From DSUN01 sp035527715 (lineage in GTDB: Bacteria; Planctomycetota; PUPC01; DSUN01), in the NCBI GenBank assembly GCA_035527715.1, contig DATKZY010000270.1:1-35988 (forward strand): 35,988 nucleotides of DNA. Direction: 5' to 3'. Both the position numbers and the translations under genes were made by a program. Positions 18,531 through 26,119 of this stretch are shown here, piece by piece (position 1 is the stretch's first letter; each line of letters starts with the position of its first letter). Under the pieces are notes generated by a model. It had not been told where the DNA came from. It made no database searches and saw nothing but the letters and a program-made list of their open reading frames with translations.

Positions 18531-20657
18531 ATGGCGACAACAGAGGCAGCGGCGCTCAAGCTCAAGGTGTGCGAAGCACTCAGCAAGGACATGGGCCGGG
18601 GCCTGGCGCGGCTGGACCCCGCGGACATCTCGCGGCTCGGCCTGGAGATCGGCGACGTGGTCGAGATGGCCGGGAAGCGCAAGACCGTCGCCAAGGTGAT
18701 GCCCGCCTACAAGGAACACCGCGGGCAGTCGCGCATCCAGATTGACGGCGTGCTGCGCGAGAACGCCGGCGTGGGGCTGGACCAGGCGGTGGAGGTCCGG
18801 GGCATCGCGGCCAAGCCCGCCGAGCGCGTCGTGCTTTCGCCCCAGGCCATCACCGTGCGCGACCGCGACCTGAGGTACATCGGGAGCCTTCTCGACGGGC
18901 TTCCCGTGGTGGAGGGCGACCGCGTCCGAGCCACGCTCTTCGGCTCCCGCTCCGCCGATTTCCAGGTCGTGAGCACGGCGCCCAGAGGCCCGGTGGTGAT
19001 CAACCCGACCACAGCGCTCGAGGTGGGCCGGCCGCAGCAGAAGGAAGCCGCGCGATCGGTCTCCTACGAGGATATCGGAGGACTCAAGCGCGAGCTGGGC
19101 CGGATCCGCGAAATCGTTGAACTGCCGCTGCGCTATCCTGAGGTTTTCGAGCGGCTGGGCATAGACGCGCCCAAGGGCGTGCTGCTCCACGGGCCGCCGG
19201 GCTGCGGCAAGACGCTCATCGCCCGCGCCGTGGCGCACGAGACCGAGGCGAAGTTCTTCTCCATCAGCGGCCCCGAGATCATCCACAAGTTCTACGGCGA
19301 GAGCGAGGCCAACCTCCGCAAGGTCTTCGACGAAGCCACGCGCCAGGCGCCCAGCATCGTGTTCATTGACGAGATTGACGCCATCGCCCCGCGCCGCGAG
19401 AAGGTGGTGGGCGACGTCGAGAAGCGCGTGGTGGCTCAGCTCCTGGCCCTCATGGACGGGCTGGAGAAGCGCCAGCACGTCATCGTCATCGCGGCGACCA
19501 ACATCCCCAACGCCCTGGACCCCGCTCTCCGGCGCCCCGGACGCTTCGACCGCGAGATCTCCTTCCCCATCCCCGACCGCAATGGGCGCAAGGACATCCT
19601 CGAGATCCACACGCGCGGGATGCCCCTGGCGGGTGACGTGGACGTGGATCACCTGGCCGCGATCACCCACGGGTTCGTGGGGGCCGACCTGGAGGCCCTG
19701 TGCCGCGAGGCGGCCATGAGCTGCCTCCGCCGCATCCTGCCCGAGATCGACTTCGCCTCCGCCCACATCCCCTACGAGACGCTCATGGCCCTCGAGGTGC
19801 TCATGGCCGACTTCACCGAGGCGTTCCGCGAGGTCGAGCCATCGGCCATCCGCGAGGTCTTCGCTGAAATCTCCGAGGTCCACTGGGACGACGTAGGGGG
19901 CCTCCACGAGACGAAGCAGCAGCTCATCCAGGCCGTCGAGTGGCCCCTGAAGCACCCCGACCTCTTCGCCCAGGCCGCCGTGAAGCCGCCGCGAGGCATC
20001 CTGCTCACCGGGCCGCCAGGCTGCGGCAAGACGCTGCTGGCCAAGGCCGTGGCCCACGAGACCGAGGTGAACTTCATCTCGGTGAAAGGCCCTGCCCTCC
20101 TCTCCATGTACGTCGGGGAGTCCGAGGGAGCCGTCCGCGACATCTTCAAGAAGGCCCGCCAGGCCGCCCCCTGCATCCTGTTCTTCGACGAGATCGACTC
20201 CCTCGTCCCCGCCCGCGGCTCGGCATCCGCCGACTCCCACGTGGCCGAACGCGTCATCAGCCAGTTCCTCACCGAACTCGACGGCGTGGAGGAGCTGAAC
20301 GGCGTGCTGGTGCTGGGAGCGACGAACCGCCCGGACATCCTGGACCCCGCGGTGCTGCGGCCCGGCCGCTTCGACGTGGTGCTGGAGATTCCGCCGCCCG
20401 ACGAGGAGGGCCGCAAGGCGATCTTCCACATCGGCCTGCGCGGCAAGCCGGTCGCCGAGGACGTGCGGGTGGACGAGTTGGCGGGCGCCACCCAGGGGTT
20501 CACGGGCGCCGACGTCCAGGCGGTGTGCACCCGGGCCGCCCTCGCAGCCATCCGCGACGCGGTCCAGGCAGCACAGGCTGGAACCCTGGGCCACCAGGTG
20601 CGGGTCACGCGGGCACACATCGAGCAGGCGCTCGACAGCGTCCGCGCCGTCCGCTGA
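18531..20657 (+). CDS. CDC48/VAT-type AAA ATPase (two AAA rings) in the gas vesicle operon
   Basis: 708 aa. The start is ATG 18531, with AAGGGAG eight bases upstream. It has the full CDC48/p97/VAT plan: an N domain (residues about 8-165, with double-psi barrel LGLEIGDVVEMAG), D1 with Walker A GPPGCGKT at 221-228, Walker B IVFIDEID near 277 and pore motif HKFYGES, and D2 with Walker A GPPGCGKT at 494-501, FFDEIDSL and pore motif MYVGES. RPGRFD arginine-finger motifs are present in both rings. Such unfoldases extract or disassemble protein complexes. Within the vesicle operon it may remodel shell intermediates or misfolded GvpA. Related ATPases are common in archaea and scattered in bacteria. 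Both ATP sites look active. Confidence 0.95.
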   Translation: MATTEAAALKLKVCEALSKDMGRGLARLDPADISRLGLEIGDVVEMAGKRKTVAKVMPAYKEHRGQSRIQIDGVLRENAGVGLDQAVEVRGIAAKPAERVVLSPQAITVRDRDLRYIGSLLDGLPVVEGDRVRATLFGSRSADFQVVSTAPRGPVVINPTTALEVGRPQQKEAARSVSYEDIGGLKRELGRIREIVELPLRYPEVFERLGIDAPKGVLLHGPPGCGKTLIARAVAHETEAKFFSISGPEIIHKFYGESEANLRKVFDEATRQAPSIVFIDEIDAIAPRREKVVGDVEKRVVAQLLALMDGLEKRQHVIVIAATNIPNALDPALRRPGRFDREISFPIPDRNGRKDILEIHTRGMPLAGDVDVDHLAAITHGFVGADLEALCREAAMSCLRRILPEIDFASAHIPYETLMALEVLMADFTEAFREVEPSAIREVFAEISEVHWDDVGGLHETKQQLIQAVEWPLKHPDLFAQAAVKPPRGILLTGPPGCGKTLLAKAVAHETEVNFISVKGPALLSMYVGESEGAVRDIFKKARQAAPCILFFDEIDSLVPARGSASADSHVAERVISQFLTELDGVEELNGVLVLGATNRPDILDPAVLRPGRFDVVLEIPPPDEEGRKAIFHIGLRGKPVAEDVRVDELAGATQGFTGADVQAVCTRAALAAIRDAVQAAQAGTLGHQVRVTRAHIEQALDSVRAVR

Positions 20658-20672
20658 AGGAGGTAACGACAG

Positions 20673-21482
20673 ATGTCCAGCGAGGGGACGTATCTCTACT
20701 GCTTCGCCCGCCCCGGGGCGGCCCGCGGCGTAGACGTGCCCGGGGTGGACGGCTCGCGCGCCGTCGCCGAAATCGAGCTTGGCCCCGTGGCTGCCGTGGT
20801 CAGCCGCGTCGCTCTGGAGGAGTTCGGGGATGCGGCGGCGGAGAGGAACACCCAGGATCCTGATTGGGTCATCCCGCGGGCGTGCCGGCACCAGCGCGTG
20901 GTGCAGGAGGTGATGGCCCGCTCGTGCGTGCTGCCCGTGAGGTTCGGGGCCATCTTCTCGTCCGAGCAGCGGCTCGCGGAGCTTGCGCGCGAGAAGTGCC
21001 AGGAGATATCCGGCTTCCTCGACTCGGTCCAGGGCAGGGAGGAATGGGCCGTCAAGGGCACGGTGGACCCCGGCCGGGCCATGGGGTGGCTGCGGGCGCA
21101 GGGCCCGACGCTGGCCGAGGCCCGCCCAGACGCACTGGCGTCCCCGGGCGCGCGCTACCTGGCGGACAGGAAAGCGCACCTCGCGGTGCGCGGGCGCCTG
21201 AGGCCGTGGTGCCGCGCGGTGGCCGAGCAGGTCGGTGCCCAGCTCGACGCGGGGGCCGAGGCGGCGCGGCCCCTGAAGCTGCGCGCCTGGGGGGGCACCG
21301 GGCAGGAGGGACAGATGTTCCTCCACAGGGCATTCCTGCTGCCGCGGGAGGGCGTGGCGGCGTTCCTGGCGCACGTCGAGCGCGTCGGCCTCGCGTGGGC
21401 CGAGCAGGGCCTGGCGCTGGCGACCTCGGGGCCGTGGCCGCCCTACACGTTCACCCCTGCGCTGTGGGGAGGACAGGCGTGA
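20673..21482 (+). CDS. Gas vesicle protein GvpF/GvpL (first of three)
   Basis: 269 aa, preceded by a strong AAGGAGGT site 8 bases before the ATG. It has the GvpF/L two-domain pattern: N-terminal GTYLYCFARPG, then SCVLPVRFGAIFSSEQRLAE, and C-terminal REGVAAFLAHVERVGL and LATSGPWPPYTF. GvpF/L proteins are accessory assembly factors that bind GvpA and help start vesicle growth. The stop overlaps the next gene (GTGA), so the two are translationally coupled. I cannot say with certainty whether it is GvpF or GvpL. Confidence 0.93.
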   Translation: MSSEGTYLYCFARPGAARGVDVPGVDGSRAVAEIELGPVAAVVSRVALEEFGDAAAERNTQDPDWVIPRACRHQRVVQEVMARSCVLPVRFGAIFSSEQRLAELAREKCQEISGFLDSVQGREEWAVKGTVDPGRAMGWLRAQGPTLAEARPDALASPGARYLADRKAHLAVRGRLRPWCRAVAEQVGAQLDAGAEAARPLKLRAWGGTGQEGQMFLHRAFLLPREGVAAFLAHVERVGLAWAEQGLALATSGPWPPYTFTPALWGGQA

Positions 21483-22396
21483 AGTGCCTTGTGTACTGCA
21501 TATTCCGCGCTGGCCAGCCCCGCGAGGGGGGGCTGCCAAGGGGGATTGACGGCGAGCCGGTCCGCCTGGTGGCCGACGAGGGACTCGCCGCGGCGTTCTC
21601 GCTGCTGGGGTCACATCTTCATTTCGCACTTGGCGGCCAAGTGCCAAATGAAGATGTGACCCCGCGCGAGGCGGCCCCAAGCGTCGAGCGGGCCACGGCA
21701 TTTGCCCACGTTGTGGATGCCTTTCACCACGCGGGCACCGTCCTGCCCCTGCGCTACGGCTGCGTCCTGAATACACAAGAGCAAGTGGTGCAACTCCTCC
21801 GGGACCGGGGGGCGGAGTTCCTCGCTGCTCTCTGCCGTCTCGACGGGTGCGTGGAAATGGGCCTCCGCGTCCTGCTCCCACCAACCGATGTGCGGCCCGC
21901 TCCGTCAGGCGCCTGCTGCCCCGGGAGCCCTGGCCCGGGGCGCGACTACCTCGCCCTGCGCGGCGCCTACTATGCGGCAAGGGACGGCGCGGACCGCCAG
22001 GCCGCCGACATCGCCGCGCTGGCGCGAGCGGCCTTCGAGGGGCTCTTCCGTGAGGTCAGTCTCGAGCCGCCCGGCGCGGGCCGCCCGGGCATCGTCTCCC
22101 TCTGCTTTCTCGTCCGACGCGAGGACCTCGCCGCATTCCACGCGGCGTTCGCCCGGTTCCAGGCGCAGTGCCCCCAGAAGGCGTTGCTCACCGGCCCCTG
22201 GCCCCCCTACAACTTCTCGAATGGCGCCGAGGCCCCCGCGCAAGGCGACTGTGGCGCCGCCTCCATAGAGGCCGCCCAAGAGCGTGCCGTGCTGCCGGCC
22301 CTCGCGGGGACCGGCCCGGCGCTGCAAGTGCTTGCTCCGCAAGGACTAGGGGACACCTCGCATTTCCCGCGTGGTCTGGCACACCTGTTGCTATAG
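21479..22396 (+). CDS. Gas vesicle protein GvpF/GvpL (second), carrying a palindromic insertion
   Basis: 305 aa from a GTG start that overlaps the preceding stop. The GvpF/L signatures are KCLVYCIFRAG, TVLPLRYGCVLNTQEQVVQL and LLTGPWPPYNFSNG. Two oddities stand out. A 57-bp palindrome lies in frame and adds GSHLHFALGGQVPNEDVTP (residues 44-62) between the N-terminal strand region and SVERATAFAHVVDAFH. A C-terminal tail of about 50 residues follows the GPWPPYNF motif, where the other two paralogues here stop about ten residues after it. The 3' end overlaps the sigma-54 promoter of gvpA. The insert probably sits in a surface loop, so function may be retained. Confidence 0.88.
   Translation: MKCLVYCIFRAGQPREGGLPRGIDGEPVRLVADEGLAAAFSLLGSHLHFALGGQVPNEDVTPREAAPSVERATAFAHVVDAFHHAGTVLPLRYGCVLNTQEQVVQLLRDRGAEFLAALCRLDGCVEMGLRVLLPPTDVRPAPSGACCPGSPGPGRDYLALRGAYYAARDGADRQAADIAALARAAFEGLFREVSLEPPGAGRPGIVSLCFLVRREDLAAFHAAFARFQAQCPQKALLTGPWPPYNFSNGAEAPAQGDCGAASIEAAQERAVLPALAGTGPALQVLAPQGLGDTSHFPRGLAHLLL
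21607..21663. repeat. 57-bp palindromic element, copy A (in frame in GvpF/L)
   Basis: 28-bp arms around a central base, with one mismatched pair. The ends are GGGGTCACATCTTCATTT and its complement. Length 57 = 19 codons, with no stop in the frame used. Confidence 0.9.
22377..22392 (+). promoter_or_regulatory. Sigma-54 (-24/-12) promoter in front of gvpA
   Basis: CTGGCACACCTGTTGCT (22376-22392) is an exact TGGCAC-N5-TTGCW match lying across the last codons of the preceding GvpF/L gene. Transcription would start near 22403, giving an mRNA leader of about 206 nt before the gvpA ATG. It differs from the promoter at 17170 at only two of its five spacer bases and shares the -24 and -12 boxes. Confidence 0.72.
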
Positions 22397-22406
22397 CAAG
22401 AAACAA

Positions 22407-22422
22407 CCGCTTAGGGAAGCGG
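22407..22422 (+). other. Short stem-loop at the predicted 5' end of the gvpA mRNA
   Basis: CCGCTT-AGGG-AAGCGG: a 6-bp perfect stem with a 4-nt loop, starting about 4 nt from the predicted sigma-54 start. It could protect the 5' end of a highly expressed transcript. As a terminator it lacks a T-run (an A-run follows). The rest of the leader, to 22592, has no gene I can support. Confidence 0.45.
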
Positions 22423-22608
22423 AAAACCACTGAGCACTCCCCCTGGGAGGGATGACCGTGCAAGACGAGCGATATGTCGGGAGGGTCGGAATCCTGGAAA
22501 TCCCCGGTGGATGTGGGCGGGGCGGGCGGGCAGAGCCGCGGACCTGTCGTGTCGCCCTCCCCAGCGTGTCGAAGGTGCCATCATCAACCCTGAAAGGAGA
22601 TGAACACA

Positions 22609-22830
22609 ATGGCACAGGTGCAGAAGACGACGGACAGCTCGAGCCTGGCGGAGGTCGTGGATCGCATCCTCGACAAGGGCATCGTGATCGATGCGTGGGT
22701 CAAGGTGGCCCTCGTCGGCATCGAGCTGCTCTCCATCGAGGCCCGCGTCGTGATCGCGTCGGTCGAGACGTACCTGAAGTACGCCGAGGCCATCGGTCTC
22801 ACCGCGACGGCTGCCGCCCCGGCGGCCTGA
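22609..22830 (+). CDS. gvpA: Gas vesicle structural protein GvpA
   Basis: 73 aa, the main shell protein that forms the ribs of the gas vesicle wall. The core is unmistakable: SLAEVVDRILDKGIVIDAWV, KVALVGIELLSIEARVVIAS and VETYLKYAEAIGL. The start is the second of two nearby ATGs (22609), because AAAGGAG (22593-22599) is then nine bases upstream; the ATG at 22600 directly abuts that site. The very hydrophobic core assembles without membrane or lipid. It has its own sigma-54 promoter, a long leader and a downstream hairpin, as expected for the most strongly expressed gene of the cluster. Confidence 0.98.
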   Translation: MAQVQKTTDSSSLAEVVDRILDKGIVIDAWVKVALVGIELLSIEARVVIASVETYLKYAEAIGLTATAAAPAA

Positions 22831-22865
22831 CGGTCGAGACGCATGATGGGACAAGTTCCCCGATG

Positions 22866-22894
22866 CCGGTGAGGACCCGCAAGGTCCTCACCGG
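22866..22894 (+). terminator. Strong hairpin 35 bp after gvpA (attenuator or processing site)
   Basis: A perfect 12-bp stem, CCGGTGAGGACC paired with GGTCCTCACCGG, with a 5-nt loop. No T-run follows, so it is more likely a partial terminator or an RNA-stabilising 3' structure, which would raise gvpA mRNA over the genes behind it. The 57-bp palindrome follows 10 bp later. Confidence 0.6.
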
Positions 22895-22904
22895 CCGGGG
22901 GGCC

Positions 22905-22961
22905 GGGGTCACATCTTCATTTGGCACATGGCCGCCATGTGCCAAATGAAGATGTGACCCC
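22905..22961. repeat. 57-bp palindromic element, copy B (intergenic, perfect)
   Basis: Perfect 28-bp arms around one central base. It lies between the gvpA hairpin and the GvpC-like gene. It is the only copy without a mismatch, so it may be the most recent or the closest to the original sequence. Confidence 0.92.
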
Positions 22962-23013
22962 CTCCGCACCAACGAGCTACCCGAACGCTTCGTTCGACAG
23001 AGGAGACCGTCCG

Positions 23014-23895
23014 ATGGGAGTAATGACCGAGCAGATGGAAGCCCTGACCAATGGCCTTCTCACCGCCGCGCGAGGCCGGGCCGCCGCCATTGCTGGCGTG
23101 AGGGAGGACACCGTGCGCCTCCTGGGCCAGGCCCGCACCCGCCGCCAAGAGGTCGGCGCCAAGCGCCGAGCGGCGGGCGAAGACCTGACCCGCGAGCTGC
23201 GCGAGGCCGCCGGCACCCTGACGGCCAAAGTGGGCGCCCTCCTCGGCGAGTTCGATGCCGCCCAGGGCCAACGCGCGTCCGACCTCAACGCGTTTCTCGC
23301 CCGCCACAAGGAAGCGCGGGCCGGCGAGCTCTACACCCTCTTCGAGGATCTCGGCCGGGCCCGCGAGGAGATGGCGCGCGAGTTCGCTGTCGAGATCCAA
23401 GGGCTGGTGAAGCACATCCAGAGCGGCATGGCCGAGTTCCTGGGCGACGCCCGGGCGGATCGAGCCGAATCGGCCGAGGCCCTGCACGACCGCACGGCTC
23501 AGGCCCTCGCCGCCGTCCATGGCCGCGTCGCCACGCTCGTGAACGAGACGATGGGCTACCTCGGCCGCTGCGAGCGCGCCCATCAGACCATGTCCGAGCG
23601 CCTCCACGGCATGCTCTCGGGGAACCACCAGGCCACGCACGAGCAGGTTACCGCGCTCCTGAGCGGCTTCCGCCAGGCTCGGCAACGCATCGCCGAGGAT
23701 CTCCGGGCCGCCGCCCAGCTCTGGGACCGGCTTGCCCAGGCGAGGTTCGGGGCCGGCTGGGAGGGCGAGGCTCCGGCCGAGCCGCCCGGCGTGCCCGAAG
23801 CCCTCGGCTCAGCAGGAGCTTCGCCCTCCCGTCGCGCCGATGGGCCGGCGGCGAAGCCCAAGCGTAAGGCACGCAGGAAGTCGGCGGCACACTGA
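23014..23895 (+). CDS. GvpC-like coiled-coil protein behind gvpA
   Basis: 293 aa. ATG 23014 has AGGAG eight bases upstream. The body (residues about 5-250) is almost all helix with regular Leu/Ala heptads. It holds segments of the kind LGEFDAAQGQRASDLNAFLA and AEFLGDARADRAESAEALHD that recall the FLxxTxxxRxxQAxxQ units of cyanobacterial GvpC. Position directly after gvpA is also the usual gvpC position. GvpC coats and strengthens the shell from outside. The repeats are divergent, so the call is tentative; an alternative is a phasin-like or apolipoprotein-like protein. The C-terminus contains a 72-bp palindrome-coded insert and a Lys/Arg-rich tail (PAAKPKRKARRKSAAH). Confidence 0.6.
   Translation: MGVMTEQMEALTNGLLTAARGRAAAIAGVREDTVRLLGQARTRRQEVGAKRRAAGEDLTRELREAAGTLTAKVGALLGEFDAAQGQRASDLNAFLARHKEARAGELYTLFEDLGRAREEMAREFAVEIQGLVKHIQSGMAEFLGDARADRAESAEALHDRTAQALAAVHGRVATLVNETMGYLGRCERAHQTMSERLHGMLSGNHQATHEQVTALLSGFRQARQRIAEDLRAAAQLWDRLAQARFGAGWEGEAPAEPPGVPEALGSAGASPSRRADGPAAKPKRKARRKSAAH
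23759..23830. repeat. 72-bp palindromic element coding GEAPAEP/GSAGASPS, in frame in the GvpC-like gene
   Basis: The arms 23759-23783 and 23806-23830 (25 bp) pair at 22 of 25 positions. Length 72 = 24 codons, read without stops. This GGGAGGGCGAGGCTCC-type palindrome is a dispersed repeat of planctomycete-like genomes, where the peptide signature GEAPAEP turns up in unrelated proteins. Confidence 0.75.
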
Positions 23896-23941
23896 CCGAT
23901 CCACCGCCCCACGACAGGGCGAAGCAAGGAGGCAACGTCCC

Positions 23942-24928
23942 GTGAGCGCTGAGACCATCCCCTGCGAAACGGCCACCGTCGCTGCCACTCCGATCGCCAA
24001 CGACAGCATCGTCCCGGAGCCCAGCGAGGAGTTCGTCGCCACCCCCTACGTCCAGGCCATCGCCGAACGGGCGCTCTGCTACCTCCAGGTCGGCTACCCC
24101 GTCCACTTCGCCGGGCCGGCGGGGACGGGGAAGACGACCCTCGCCCTGCACATTGCCGCCAGCCTGGGGCGCCCCGTCATCCTGGTCCATGGCGACGACG
24201 AGTTCGGCAGCTCCGACCTGATCGGCCGCGACACCGGCTACCACCGGTCCCGCGTCGTTGACAACTTCATCCACTCGGTCCTCAAGACCCACGAGGAGAT
24301 GAAGACCCTGTGGGTGGACAACCGCCTGACGACGGCGTGCCGGGACGGCTACACGCTGATCTACGACGAGTTCAACCGCTCGCGCCCCGAGGCGAACAAC
24401 GCGCTGTTGAGCATCCTCTCCGAGCGGATCCTGAACCTGCCGAAGCTGCGCTCCTCGGGACGCGGCTACCTCGCGGTTCACCCGCAGTTCCGCGTCATCT
24501 TTACCTCCAACCCCGAGGAGTATGCGGGAACCCACAAGACCCAGGACGCCCTGATGGACCGCCTGATCACCATCCGCCTCGAGCACCTCGACCGCGAGAG
24601 CGAGGTGCGCATCACCGGGGCGAAATCCGGCGTGTCCCGCGACGACGCCGAGGCGATCGTGGACATCGTGCGCGCGCTCCGCGACCTCGGGCCGAACCGC
24701 CATCGCCCCACGATCCGCACCTGCATCGCCCTCGCGCGCGTGCTCGCCTATCGGAGCATCCATGCCCAGGCGGAGAACCCCGTCTTCCGGTCCATCTGCC
24801 ACGACATCCTGGGCATGGACACGGCCAAGGTCACCCACGATGGCCAGCCCGTCATGTCGCCGAGGGTAGAGGAAGTCATCCGGAGCGTTTGCTCGGCCCG
24901 GGCCGCGCAGAGCGCCGGCCCCGTCTAA
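23942..24928 (+). CDS. gvpN: Gas vesicle ATPase GvpN (MoxR-type AAA)
   Basis: 328 aa from a GTG with AAGGAGG nine bases upstream. Walker A GPAGTGKT at residues 58-65, Walker B YTLIYDEFNRS near 137-146, and sensor 1 RVIFTSNPEEYAG. VATPYVQAIAERALCYLQVG before the P-loop and FGSSDLIGRDTGY after it are GvpN hallmarks. GvpN is needed for vesicle enlargement beyond the small nucleus stage and is the most conserved enzyme of the cluster. It is 46 bp after the GvpC-like gene and 28 bp before the next. Confidence 0.95.
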   Translation: MSAETIPCETATVAATPIANDSIVPEPSEEFVATPYVQAIAERALCYLQVGYPVHFAGPAGTGKTTLALHIAASLGRPVILVHGDDEFGSSDLIGRDTGYHRSRVVDNFIHSVLKTHEEMKTLWVDNRLTTACRDGYTLIYDEFNRSRPEANNALLSILSERILNLPKLRSSGRGYLAVHPQFRVIFTSNPEEYAGTHKTQDALMDRLITIRLEHLDRESEVRITGAKSGVSRDDAEAIVDIVRALRDLGPNRHRPTIRTCIALARVLAYRSIHAQAENPVFRSICHDILGMDTAKVTHDGQPVMSPRVEEVIRSVCSARAAQSAGPV

Positions 24929-24956
24929 CGTTTGGCCGTCAGGAAGGAGCTGTAGC

Positions 24957-25286
24957 GTGTCGCCAGCGAGAAGCCGACGCGGCGTGCAGGACATCAGAAC
25001 CCTCGCGGGAAAGGTCGGCCCTGACTCCAGCCCGTCGAGGGCCTTCCTGCGCATCGCGGTCCTCGAGATGGAGAAGGAGCGGCGAGGGCGCGAGCGGGAG
25101 AGCGTCCTTCACCGCGCCAGGAACATCGAGTCCCGGTTCGAAGAGATCGAGGCGGAGAAGACGGCCCTCCTCGACGTCGTCGGCCAGCGGCCGCGCGCCG
25201 CCGCGCGTCCCCCCGCGGCGGCATCCCCGTTGTCGGGCGCCGCACCCTCCACCCCACCGCGAGAAGGCGTGCGCATTCGATACTGA
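24957..25286 (+). CDS. Small charged coiled-coil protein of the gas vesicle cluster
   Basis: 109 aa from a GTG 28 bp after gvpN, with AAGGAG nine bases upstream. Residues about 30-70 form a strongly charged helix (LRIAVLEMEKERRGRERESV followed by RARNIESRFEEIEAEKTALL) that should be a coiled coil. Before it is a short basic segment, after it an Ala/Pro-rich linker. No catalytic motif. I do not recognise a named Gvp family; small proteins of this kind occur in some bacterial gvp clusters. It is held in place by flanking core gvp genes with tight spacing, so it is probably an accessory or regulatory vesicle protein. Confidence 0.8.
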   Translation: MSPARSRRGVQDIRTLAGKVGPDSSPSRAFLRIAVLEMEKERRGRERESVLHRARNIESRFEEIEAEKTALLDVVGQRPRAAARPPAAASPLSGAAPSTPPREGVRIRY

Positions 25287-25312
25287 CACCGCACTGCCAC
25301 AGGAACCGCAGG

Positions 25313-26113
25313 ATGAACGCAAACGAATCGCAGACCCCGCCCCCCGCCGTGGGCCCGCCGAACGGCGATAGCGGGAAGTACCTGTACGCCTTTGTCAGCA
25401 CCCAGCATGTCCGCGAGAGCTACGACGGTCTCGGCCTCAACGGCGGCCCAACCTATGCGATTGTCGAAGGGCCATTGGCCGCTATCGTCACCGACGTGCC
25501 GAACAAGAGAATCCGCCCCGAGCGCCGCGTCCTCGCCGCCCATCAAGCCGTCCTCCGGCTGCTCATGGAGGACGCAACCCCGCTCCCTGTATCCTTCGGA
25601 ACCATTGCCAGCGACGCGGACGACGTTCGCAGGATCCTCCAGGCCAACCAGGCCGCGTTCATCGAGCAGCTTCGACGGGTGGACGGCAAGGCCGAGATGG
25701 GCCTCAAGGTCACGTGGAGCGTCCCGAACATCTTCGAGTACTTCGTCACCATCAACGATCGCCTGCGCGCGCTCCGGGACGAGCTATACCGCGGCGGGCG
25801 CGAGCCGTCGCAGGCCGACAAGATCGAGCTCGGGCGGGCCTTCGACCGCGCGCTCGGCGAGGAGCGCGCCAGGCACCGCGACACGGTCGCCCTCGCCCTC
25901 GGGCCGTTGTGCGCCGACATCAAGGCCAACGACCCGCGCGACGAGCGCGAGGTGATGAACCTCGCCTGCCTCGTGCCCCGCGATGCCCAGAGCGAGTTCG
26001 AGGCAGGCATCTTCGAGGCCGCACGCCTGTTCGACAACAACTACTCCTTCGACTACAGCGGCCCCTGGCCCCCCTACAACTTTGTCACCGGCGCGTTCCA
26101 GGTCCAGGACTAG
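25313..26113 (+). CDS. Gas vesicle protein GvpF/GvpL (third)
   Basis: 266 aa. Pro/Asn-rich N-terminus (about 20 residues), then GKYLYAFVSTQH, PLPVSFGTIASDADDVRRIL and VDGKAEMGLKVTWSVPNIFE, and C-terminal YSFDYSGPWPPYNFVTGAF. It is GvpF/L by the shared two-domain pattern and the terminal GPWPPYNF. AGGA lies 8 bases before the ATG. Three GvpF/L paralogues in one cluster suggest specialised roles, for instance contacting GvpA, GvpJ or GvpS separately. It is followed after 6 bp by gvpG, the usual neighbour in bacteria. Confidence 0.93.
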   Translation: MNANESQTPPPAVGPPNGDSGKYLYAFVSTQHVRESYDGLGLNGGPTYAIVEGPLAAIVTDVPNKRIRPERRVLAAHQAVLRLLMEDATPLPVSFGTIASDADDVRRILQANQAAFIEQLRRVDGKAEMGLKVTWSVPNIFEYFVTINDRLRALRDELYRGGREPSQADKIELGRAFDRALGEERARHRDTVALALGPLCADIKANDPRDEREVMNLACLVPRDAQSEFEAGIFEAARLFDNNYSFDYSGPWPPYNFVTGAFQVQD

Positions 26114-26119
26114 CTGCCC

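Noticed and set aside
17955..21980. A 1341-codon minus-strand frame across the Hsp20, AAA ATPase and GvpF/L genes
   Set aside because: It runs antisense to four clearly recognised genes; its His/Leu/Asp-rich composition is typical of complementary frames in GC-rich DNA.
22452..22949. An open frame starting in the gvpA leader and running across gvpA
   Set aside because: It overlaps the whole of gvpA in another frame and has no protein-like composition; the leader is better explained as untranslated.
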